The notes under the pieces were generated by a model that searched no databases, was not told the DNA's origin, and was given only the letters and a program-made list of their open reading frames with translations. From a virus, in IMG/VR virus record IMGVR_UViG_3300032053_000420, positions 1 through 27,394 of that record: a stretch of 27,394 nt of DNA; one strand, written 5' to 3'. Position 1 is the first letter of the stretch, and the number at the start of each line of letters is the position of its first letter. Both the position numbers and the translations under genes were made by a program. Below are positions 22,501 to 27,354 of this stretch, one piece after another.

Positions 22501-22946
22501 ACAACAATCTGTTTACCATCAAATAGTACAATGCAGTCTTCGCCTGTTGTTCCGTAGCCCACGAATACACCAAATCCGGGGCCAATTACCGCACCGTATA
22601 CATCGGCGATTTTTACCATATCACCTGGACGAAATTCCGGACTATCATTCATTCTGCCCGGAGTATCGGGCTGTGTTGACATATGGAACCAGTCATTGCC
22701 ATTCTCTAAATCTCTTTCGGGAATAGAAAAGTCGTCTTTAGCAATTTCTCTGGCTACTCCCTTAATGTCAATCATGGCATTACCTTCTGTTGTGTAATCC
22801 ATAAATCTACCAACACCACCTCCGGCACGTGGATTTATTGTTACGGTAGCATCACGCTTAAAACCCTGACCGATAGCTTCCGGTGCAGTAGCAATTACTG
22901 GTGGCACGCTCTCCATAATTTTTAACCATTTTCTTATATCAGACAT
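19518..22946 (-). CDS. Very large low-complexity probable virion-cargo protein, 1142 aa
   Basis: The N-terminus MSDIRKWLKIMESVPPV fits capsid targeting (IMES, E12|S13, gp21 rule). Residues 100-180 form a KOW/SH3-like region (FRPGDMVKIADVYGAVIGPG, then FDGKQIVVPVENV). Around residues 237-250 lies a Cys cluster (ECGCGSWDCPACF), and near 298-312 another (CSTCSGNHQDHDH), together a probable metal site. Long acidic, Met/Asp/Pro-rich disordered stretches follow, with an internal LRES site. The last 300 residues look ordered again (NLVRWMHNKHKLSNEAALEP to the C-terminus). ATG 22946 has AGAGG and a late-type box upstream. Possible roles: internal head protein, or ejected effector; not determined. Confidence 0.75.
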   Translation of the reverse strand: MSDIRKWLKIMESVPPVIATAPEAIGQGFKRDATVTINPRAGGGVGRFMDYTTEGNAMIDIKGVAREIAKDDFSIPERDLENGNDWFHMSTQPDTPGRMNDSPEFRPGDMVKIADVYGAVIGPGFGVFVGYGTTGEDCIVLFDGKQIVVPVENVASVLEQDAKDNFDGMDNDGNLSPMSFGSDNVKIEQPQNSGMQSREPAMDTRDEFSKWMSAVEEALSSEGKELAEDIPSQTNECGCGSWDCPACFPSQDEMPGMHGALDGIGGVHPADTVVFGGIDMNPAMPVPPNMPQPPCSTCSGNHQDHDHAMDTELQMDMNDIAADEMELEEVGMFDEDDAAVSDFLAKGGKPTVGKYHGPRKAEVTFPGSAHIGGPGDPMRSSRTGNAANTQGLPVVGMKKKMEEEPMDFVEKPKSGRGVKLGDIVTKTEFKKSGGQNSPMTYGDENLGEGPDDMDMSEPDYDADPMAVRQAQDEMSQIDPDEALDMIATIKYMDSMGLSKASKSYTEDQMAQMTPNQLRKYHSEVMGDVAEATRPTQTKTQGFNLDDMDDVLNPRQADLPATFDEPADSEVSDSPSMSLPAASRDSTQNSLRGMNPSDTMRNFMNRINPDAGAAEPDLPDTPQDALTIRTASDVPAVISSAMQAAGTQTPEWHNVNNLPGFGDRNVRGMGRQVFSMFTSTPLELIQTVANVEGQGPNTDAEIRAVAGWLRDNAEDLGTVDVSHGMAIPGYKPDVKEYKANGIRFHLVRDPMGQYIYAYPDADARLGGPPQGQGQLGGRGNMPRLRESAELAMLRPTLFEQLKWDEEVIAVLKETMVEEELLDESSLSKMLGKEKGGQNLVRWMHNKHKLSNEAALEPAPFSERLLWKEFKANPDNFVIVSATDGVAGIKPYEKFIKDRTAEFARKGKQYNPAGDSTLPYQIIAFTDDGQQVDPSLLRQPTAPGEEPEQRHPDPTVMKARMGKISGKDMQNPNNTFNLLADQIGPLKTVWVASGAVERDKMKGRADMKVEPEVNEMDAVTKIFKRVRPVLKTLGNQALSQINSRAKRYIDGGNFEGAQKIAASGNKLKQFLATIDTSGDVALSQAYGNQNKSFTDQIIKAVVQASGGRQGTDEYKDFLKRAANGGTVELKPVLDALRDSLVSLT

Positions 22947-22972
22947 TTATAGGCCTCTACTATCAATGTACT

Positions 22973-22980
22973 TATTTATC
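22973..22980 (-). promoter_or_regulatory. T4-late-like promoter box GATAAATA
   Basis: TGATAAATAAG on the minus strand, 26 bp before ATG 22946. It drives the two long cargo-type genes, in line with late expression. Confidence 0.62.
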
Positions 22981-23004
22981 ACACATCGAAGTCTTCGAGG
23001 TCAT

Positions 23005-23030
23005 TAAAAAAGCGCCCGAAGGCGCCTTTT
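23005..23030. terminator. Hairpin terminator after the RNA ligase gene
   Basis: On the minus strand AAAAG-GCGCC, loop TTCG, GGCGC-TTTTTT. A 5-bp GC stem (extended by A/T pairs) with the stable TTCG loop and six T. It ends the leftward transcript of the RNA/DNA ligase cluster, upstream of the next late promoter. Confidence 0.88.
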
Positions 23031-23043
23031 GACTGCTTGGCTC

Positions 23044-23667
23044 TTATTTTAGGCCATTTGGAACAATCTCTTGATGTCTCCAGTGCTTATCAGTCTGCAC
23101 ATGACCTTTTCTGACGTATTTTGCAACACTGGTTCCAAAATTGTCATATGCAAAACTATCAGCAAGGCGAACAACAAACCCCTCGTCCTTTATGGTATCG
23201 AGGTTCTTGTGCAAGTTCTTGCAGGCATCTTCATTCCAAATGCCATCGTAGATTACAGGAACAGATTCAATTCCGAGTAACTCACAGTATTGGACTGTAT
23301 CATCCCAGGCCAAGCACACATTCGACTCATTCCAAATAGAGAATGCCATGAAGTATGACGGCAGCTCATCATAAGCAATAGAGTGGCGTGCCCACAGATT
23401 CTCACCGCAGATTCGCCAATTTTCGGGGATATTGTGAGCCATACCTGCCCACATTGTCTTGACCCAGTCTCTGTCTACGCCTCCCCTGCTGTCAATACTA
23501 CGAGCATGGATGTGGTTTGAATACATGGTTGTATTCTCGCCGTCCATTTTCTTGGTAATGACAACACGCTTACCACCGAAGTGCGAAAGGTCGTGCAGAA
23601 CCTTATCGTCATCGGTGGTGCCGGGACTCCAGGGGAGGTGTGGGGTACGCGGATATTTTGTAAACAT
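23044..23667 (-). CDS. RNA ligase (Rnl family)
   Basis: The 207-residue protein has the covalent nucleotidyltransferase motifs: TKKMDGENTTM (motif I, KxDGE, with K40 as the AMP-accepting lysine), CGENLWARHSI (motif III-like), EGFVVR (motif IV) and AKYVRKGHV (motif V). The N-terminal YPRTPHLPWSPG is seen in many phage and bacterial RNA ligases. It seals RNA 3'-OH/5'-P ends and may repair tRNAs cut by host defence nucleases. ATG 23667 has CAGGAG 6 nt upstream; an in-frame start 21 nt earlier overlaps that site. The leader can fold into two exclusive hairpins, one of which masks the ribosome-binding site. Confidence 0.9.
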   Translation of the reverse strand: MFTKYPRTPHLPWSPGTTDDDKVLHDLSHFGGKRVVITKKMDGENTTMYSNHIHARSIDSRGGVDRDWVKTMWAGMAHNIPENWRICGENLWARHSIAYDELPSYFMAFSIWNESNVCLAWDDTVQYCELLGIESVPVIYDGIWNEDACKNLHKNLDTIKDEGFVVRLADSFAYDNFGTSVAKYVRKGHVQTDKHWRHQEIVPNGLK

Positions 23668-23673
23668 GATATA

Positions 23674-23698
23674 CTCCTGTGGTAGCACAGGAGCTACC
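23674..23698 (-). promoter_or_regulatory. Mutually exclusive hairpins over the RNA ligase ribosome-binding site
   Basis: On the minus strand hairpin B is CTCCTGTG, loop CTAC, CACAGGAG (23693-23674), an 8-bp perfect stem whose 3' arm is the Shine-Dalgarno. Hairpin A is GGTAGC, loop TCCTGT, GCTACC (23698-23681), which uses the 5' arm of B and would free the Shine-Dalgarno. The upstream stop (23701) is so close that a terminating ribosome would cover the switch. Confidence 0.65.
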
Positions 23699-23700
23699 GG

Positions 23701-23850
23701 TTACATGCAGGCTTTACGAATTTCTTCAGCCTTTACGCCTGCCTTAATTGCTTCTATTTTACACTGGTGTCCCTGGTATCCCCAGAAAGTAAGGCCTGCA
23801 ATAATCATTGCAGCAACGACACCGGATAGAATGGCTTCAACTCTACTCAT
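23701..23850 (-). CDS. Small single-pass membrane protein, 49 aa
   Basis: The translation begins MSRVEAILSGVVAAMIIAGL and continues TFWGYQGHQCKIEAIKAGVK to the end at AEEIRKACM. A hydrophobic helix spans about residues 6-24, and two Cys (30 and 48) flank an amphipathic helix. ATG 23850 overlaps the preceding stop (ATGA) after AAGGAAATTAA. It could be a holin-like or other membrane-modulating peptide; nothing more can be read. Its stop codon lies 2 bp from the RNA ligase switch, so its translation may control the ligase. Confidence 0.72.
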   Translation of the reverse strand: MSRVEAILSGVVAAMIIAGLTFWGYQGHQCKIEAIKAGVKAEEIRKACM

Positions 23851-24034
23851 TTAATTTCCTTAGGAGGATTCCACTGTCTTGCAACTTGCAGAATACCAAA
23901 CATTGTTGTTTTCAATGTGTCGCCTCGATACAATGATTGCACCACTTCCCAACAAGCCCATTTACAGAGCTCATCAAATGTCCATTCATTAATATCTTTT
24001 TCAAAATTTACAGGCGAACTCATTTAATTTCCTT
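23845..24034. repeat. 17-bp direct repeat at two gene junctions
   Basis: Minus-strand AAGGAAATTAAATGAGT occurs identically at 23861-23845 and at 24034-24018. Each copy spans a junction where the upstream gene ends KEIK-stop and the downstream gene starts in ATGA. The 58-aa gene lies between the two copies as a cassette. Confidence 0.75.
23847..24023 (-). CDS. Small hypothetical protein, 58 aa
   Basis: The protein begins MSSPVNFEKDINEWTFDELC and continues KWACWEVVQS, ending RQWNPPKEIK. It is Trp-rich and helical (FDELCKWACWEVVQSLYRG), with no membrane segment and two Cys. It overlaps the DNA ligase stop (ATGA) and the next gene (ATGA), and AAGGAAAT precedes its ATG. Flanked by the 17-bp repeat. 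Cotranslated with ligase genes, so a small accessory role in replication is possible, not shown. Confidence 0.7.
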   Translation of the reverse strand: MSSPVNFEKDINEWTFDELCKWACWEVVQSLYRGDTLKTTMFGILQVARQWNPPKEIK

Positions 24035-25333
24035 TGAACTATTTGCAACAGTCTTGTCAGTACGGAATTCAGCAAAACGGCACAGGAACAATGAATCAAC
24101 ACCAGTGCGCGACTTGCTCTTAATGCGTTCATTATAAATGACTGTGGCAATTGTGCCTAGCAATCCAGCCTGATTTTTGGTAATTTCCAAACGCAAATCA
24201 TCCGGGAATCCGCTAATGTTACATTCAACAAGCCTATCGCTGGATGCCATTTGCATGCTTCCAACCATACCAAGGAACTTGCCCTCGCCGGGATTGAAAC
24301 CAATAATTTCCATATCTGCGTCTTTTTCCGCCTTCATCTTTACCAGATGCTTGCTGCGCGAATCTTCCCAGAGGGCACAGTAGTTCTTAAGGATGGTGCC
24401 CTCGTGTCCTTCGGCCAAGAGTTGCTCAAAGTGAGCAACAGCTTCTTCGAGACTACCAACGGTCTTGTATGGAATAACCCAATAAGACTTATCTGCTTGA
24501 GGCCTGGCATCAACTGCCTGAATAAGCCTCTCAAAGCGGTGTTTGTAACTATCTACCGACTTTCCTTCCTTAAATTCGGCAAGAGGAATCGCATCCCAAA
24601 TCTGGAACCTGATCATCTTTGCTTCTTCTTCGGAAATTGTGCCCTTAATGGCCTTGTTGATAATGCCATTGCCTGTTTTGCGGTCAATGACGCGGCCGAA
24701 CTTATCCGCCACAACAAATTCACCATCAAAAACGACTGGCCATGGAAATTCGGCAGCCAAAGAAATCATCGCCTGGTCCAGTGCCCCAAGTAAGTCGATT
24801 TCTCTTCCACTGCGGCCGAACAAATTCACAACATGGCCTTCAACGATTGCATTTGCACGCAAACCATCAGCCTTCAACTGACTGTAGGCAGGGTACTTAA
24901 TGTTCTTGATGTTCTTCTCGTCGTAGGGACGAGCAAGCAAACAGGGGTAGCTGGGAATGAACCCGGGCAGTGCTACGTTCGTTGTGCCATCGCCTGCACC
25001 ACAACGCAGGTCTTTACCAATAATCCGGCTAACAACAACAGCATCATCAGCGGAAATGCTACCAAGGATACTGCGCAGATGCTCAATACCTGCGTGGCCA
25101 GTGAGTTGTCTATTCGACAGCCTCTTAAGTTCAACCAATGCCCAGTCGAGGGTCTTTCCACCTTTTGGATCATAGTCGGGGATCTTTCTGATGTGATAGT
25201 TTGTGTAAGGATTCAGCGCAGCCTGCAACACATCCAGAAACAATTGGTTGCCCTTGTTCTGTTCAATGAGAGCTATCTTTGCCGTGCGGGCAGACACCTT
25301 CTCAATATTTTCCAAAATTTGCAGAATGCTCAT
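24020..25333 (-). CDS. 30: ATP-dependent DNA ligase (T4 gp30-like)
   Basis: The 437-residue protein is a T4-type DNA ligase along its length: MSILQILENIEKVSARTAKI at the N-terminus, motif I YSQLKADGLRA with K154 (AMP-accepting), VFDGEFVV (motif III), GTILKN (motif IV), and HLVKMKAEKDADMEIIGF (motif V region). T4 gp30 is 487 aa; the difference is in shorter loops. It joins Okazaki fragments and seals nicks in repair. A sigma-70 promoter lies directly upstream and AAAGGAA precedes ATG 25333, so it is probably expressed early. It ends coupled to the 58-aa gene. Confidence 0.96.
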   Translation of the reverse strand: MSILQILENIEKVSARTAKIALIEQNKGNQLFLDVLQAALNPYTNYHIRKIPDYDPKGGKTLDWALVELKRLSNRQLTGHAGIEHLRSILGSISADDAVVVSRIIGKDLRCGAGDGTTNVALPGFIPSYPCLLARPYDEKNIKNIKYPAYSQLKADGLRANAIVEGHVVNLFGRSGREIDLLGALDQAMISLAAEFPWPVVFDGEFVVADKFGRVIDRKTGNGIINKAIKGTISEEEAKMIRFQIWDAIPLAEFKEGKSVDSYKHRFERLIQAVDARPQADKSYWVIPYKTVGSLEEAVAHFEQLLAEGHEGTILKNYCALWEDSRSKHLVKMKAEKDADMEIIGFNPGEGKFLGMVGSMQMASSDRLVECNISGFPDDLRLEITKNQAGLLGTIATVIYNERIKSKSRTGVDSLFLCRFAEFRTDKTVANSSKEIK

Positions 25334-25353
25334 AAGATTCCTTTGTTGTTACT

Positions 25354-25382
25354 ATTGTACAGGGAATTTATGCAGCAGTCAA
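25354..25382 (-). promoter_or_regulatory. Sigma-70-type promoter (early class) C
   Basis: TTGACT (25382-25377), 17 bp, TACAAT (25359-25354) on the minus strand. The -35 box overlaps the stop of the 57-aa zinc protein gene. Predicted start near 25347 leaves a 13-14 nt leader to the DNA ligase ATG. Confidence 0.88.
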
Positions 25383-25552
25383 TCGGTTTCTTTGAGCTCT
25401 TTTTCTATAATATAATTTGCCATCTCGGTTGGCATTGTAGTATACATCCTATCGTGATGTACTTCGCAATAGGACTTACCGAACATGGCAGGATGGCGGC
25501 AATGTTCGCCATCGCCGATCCAAGCACAAACAATATTCTTCTTTTCTTCCAT
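25379..25552 (-). CDS. Small zinc-binding protein, 57 aa
   Basis: The sequence starts MEEKKNIVCAWIGDGEHCRH, followed by PAMFGKSYCEVHHDRMYTTM and an acidic helix. C9, C18, C29 and H32/H33 form a C-x8-C-x10-C-x2-H zinc knuckle (GKSYCEVH). This pattern resembles the C-terminal cysteine part of the alphaproteobacterial regulator GcrA (CxW ... C ... GxxYCxxH), but the N-terminal DNA-binding half is absent, so it is not a full GcrA. ATG 25552 shares its A with the endonuclease stop (TAATG). It has a normal codon pattern and ends inside the -35 box of promoter C. Confidence 0.75.
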   Translation of the reverse strand: MEEKKNIVCAWIGDGEHCRHPAMFGKSYCEVHHDRMYTTMPTEMANYIIEKELKETD

Positions 25553-25941
25553 TATAATAACAGTTTATAATCTTCCAAATTTCTACAACCTAATTTCTGG
25601 TTATTTTTACTAGGTTCAACTCTGATAGATATTGCCTTATTTGCTGTATCTTGAATAGTAATATATGCTATGTGCTCACCATTTGTTATAGCAAACGCAT
25701 CAACATCTTCTTCTGTATATGCTTCTCCACCGACTGTTGTAGTCTTCAGACAATGCATAGCGCCTCTTACCAGCGCCCTGTATTTTACCTGTATTCTTCT
25801 AATTGTTTTACCTTTTGTAGCAATTAAATCATATCTGGCATATGCCTGTATAGGTAAAGATACAATCCAGTCATTCTTAACAAGATCGGCAATAACAAAT
25901 GTTAATCCGACATCTCCCTTAGACATAGTGTGATGATTCAT
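25552..25941 (-). CDS. PD-(D/E)xK endonuclease, I-Ssp6803I-like (free-standing homing endonuclease)
   Basis: The 129-residue protein has KGDVGLTFVIADLVKNDWIV, then SLPIQAYARYDLIA (D38) and IRRIQVKYRA (Q51, K53), the D...QxK core of the PD-(D/E)xK endonuclease family that includes the intron enzyme I-Ssp6803I. A later EEDVDAFAITNGEHIAYI is also typical of it. Members occur as free-standing homing-type enzymes. Starts are uncertain: ATG 25941 and 25926 lack a clear ribosome-binding site, and a GTG at 25983 is within the structured leader. No intron is seen around it. A sigma-70 promoter about 150 bp upstream and a structured leader precede it. Confidence 0.8.
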   Translation of the reverse strand: MNHHTMSKGDVGLTFVIADLVKNDWIVSLPIQAYARYDLIATKGKTIRRIQVKYRALVRGAMHCLKTTTVGGEAYTEEDVDAFAITNGEHIAYITIQDTANKAISIRVEPSKNNQKLGCRNLEDYKLLL

Positions 25942-25955
25942 AATTAATATAATGG

Positions 25956-26095
25956 TACCCCATGGTGGAACACTTCTAACCACCGTCCTTACAGTTAAGT
26001 GCTGTCTGCTCTCTACAGTGTAACTGGGAATGACATGTAGCCGGCGGCGCCGCCTTGTGTGCAGAGGTCGTCCATTTTTCTGAGCTAATGGGGTA
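25956..26095 (-). ncRNA. Structured leader or small RNA before the endonuclease gene
   Basis: The transcript from promoter D would begin near 26094 and run about 150 nt before ATG 25941. It has a closing stem TACCCCAT (26095-26088) with ATGGGGTA (25963-25956), a perfect 12-nt palindrome GGCGGCGCCGCC (26054-26043), a hairpin CAGTTA/TAACTG with an inner CTGT/ACAG (26026-25992), and GGTGG/CCACC (25984-25964). It is not a tRNA and no group I intron core is visible. It may be a regulatory leader limiting endonuclease translation, or a stable RNA. Confidence 0.55.
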
Positions 26096-26100
26096 TGCCC

Positions 26101-26129
26101 ATTATAGCAGAATTACTCTAATTCATCAA
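26101..26129 (-). promoter_or_regulatory. Sigma-70-type promoter (early class) D
   Basis: TTGATG (26129-26124), 17 bp, TATAAT (26106-26101) on the minus strand, partly inside the end of the upstream gene. Start near 26094. It differs from A-C by its long structured leader. Confidence 0.82.
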
Positions 26130-26439
26130 GGTGTTCAAGGATAATTCTGTCATATCCATTTTTGGTAGCATATTCAATAAGATCGCTAAGTGCTACCTCA
26201 TCCTCTGTAGTTGCATACCAAAGAACTCTGGTTGGATCAATGTCATCCAACCCAGTAAATGATGCAATTGATTTCTCAACATAAGATTCGACTGTGCCGA
26301 ACTCTTCTGTATATGGGCCTAATGAAGCTGACATTAATTCTGTTAGTGGTATCACCTGTATCTTACTAAGGACATTGCCCTCTGAGTCAGAAACTGTGTA
26401 ATCTTCTCCAAGAGATAGGACATCAGTAATCTTATACAT
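26113..26439 (-). CDS. Hypothetical acidic protein, 108 aa
   Basis: Unknown family. N-terminal strands (YKITDVLSLGEDYTVSDSEG, then VLSKIQVIPLTEL) and C-terminal helices (SDLIEYATKNGYDRIILEHL). Net acidic. GGAG lies 7 nt before ATG 26439 and a CATAAATA box 24 bp upstream. It follows the possible SufB/D-like gene, whose stop codon overlaps that box. Confidence 0.75.
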   Translation of the reverse strand: MYKITDVLSLGEDYTVSDSEGNVLSKIQVIPLTELMSASLGPYTEEFGTVESYVEKSIASFTGLDDIDPTRVLWYATTEDEVALSDLIEYATKNGYDRIILEHLDELE

Positions 26440-26463
26440 TTTAGTTCTCCTGCTAGTTGTTAT

Positions 26464-26471
26464 TATTTATG
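26464..26471 (-). promoter_or_regulatory. T4-late-like promoter box CATAAATA
   Basis: CCATAAATAATA on the minus strand, overlapping the final codons and TAA of the gene at 26467, 24 bp upstream of ATG 26439. Confidence 0.55.
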
Positions 26472-27354
26472 GAAAGTGTAGGAACTTTGTTTTATTGTCG
26501 TAAAACCGTTTCACACCAACCAATCTGTCTAAAGTTGTTCGATCAATGATATCAGAGACGAATACTTTAATTTCGTTTTCCACCTTATCTGATGGAATTT
26601 CCTCAAGTGTTATATTTGACACTTCAATTGTTGCGGTATCGGGATTTATATTTCCCTGAATTATTGGAAAGAAAGTAACATTGCCATCTCCGGAGAGCAC
26701 ATCCTTGTAGGTTACAGCAACACGGTAATCTGCTGCCGCTGGCTCCACATACAAAATAGAATGGAAGTCCTTACCACTAGAATTTACAATACCTAACAAT
26801 TCGGACGATGAACCACTCTGCGCATGTATCTTGTTTTCATCAATAATGTTGGACGAACCTTTGCCTAAAAGTACATGACTAAAGGAAGACTTGTCTTGTG
26901 CAATTATGTTTCTGTAACAGAACGATAATGCTGAAATATTATTCTGATAGAATGTTGTTAATTTAAGTTTTGACGATGGATACAATACGTAATTGGTTAC
27001 TGCATTTAGCGCACTAAAACTTTCAATTTCTTCTACAATCTCTACTTCTATGTCATTGGACACATTAAATACGACAACCGAATTATAAAAAGTCTCGTAA
27101 TCGGACTTATATTTAACATAAATGGGTTCATCAATCTCCCCTACAATCTGAAAGGAGGTATGATTCTGGCATACAAGGTAGGCCACTGTCGAAAAAGTCT
27201 CGGCATTATAGAGACTTCTCGGATTAGTTGTTTGATTATTCTCTAGTGAATTGTTAACTACGATATTTGGATGATCAAACAACTCTTGACTGATGTGAAG
27301 TTCGTTACCAGATACAATAACTACGAGCCCGGCCATACCGGGATCAACAATCAT
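26467..27354 (-). CDS. Beta-rich protein, possibly divergent SufB/SufD-like
   Basis: The 295-residue protein is dominated by beta strands. Its order of motifs from residue 155 recalls SufB/SufD: SELLGI (184-189), a Ser-His strand HSILYVEPA, TYKDVLSG (216-222), FFPIIQG..NPDTATIEVSN, then IKVFVSDII and LDRLVGVKRFYD (275-286). In SufB/D the same order is ellG, Asp/His-rich strand, YkxVLxG, GxIxVxxxA, DDV, and L...FYL. Key Cys/His positions of SufB are not evident. Alternatively it is a virion beta-helix protein. An in-frame stop lies upstream of ATG 27354, so this start is within the window, but no ribosome-binding site is visible. Confidence 0.6.
   Translation of the reverse strand: MIVDPGMAGLVVIVSGNELHISQELFDHPNIVVNNSLENNQTTNPRSLYNAETFSTVAYLVCQNHTSFQIVGEIDEPIYVKYKSDYETFYNSVVVFNVSNDIEVEIVEEIESFSALNAVTNYVLYPSSKLKLTTFYQNNISALSFCYRNIIAQDKSSFSHVLLGKGSSNIIDENKIHAQSGSSSELLGIVNSSGKDFHSILYVEPAAADYRVAVTYKDVLSGDGNVTFFPIIQGNINPDTATIEVSNITLEEIPSDKVENEIKVFVSDIIDRTTLDRLVGVKRFYDNKTKFLHFP

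Noticed and set aside
24251-25570. Long plus-strand open frames (180 and 245 codons) opposite the DNA ligase region
   Set aside because: They are antisense to the clearly conserved ligase and to the 57-aa zinc protein, have no ribosome-binding site and encode Cys/Leu-rich sequence without domains.
25981-26100. tRNA-like look (TAGCTCAG on the minus strand)
   Set aside because: No matching D-arm, anticodon arm or T-loop GTTCRA can be folded at the right distances, and there is no acceptor stem of 7 bp.
25941-26100. Group I intron around the I-Ssp6803I-like endonuclease
   Set aside because: No P/Q/R/S core elements recognised and no split host gene: the endonuclease is flanked by intact genes on both sides.
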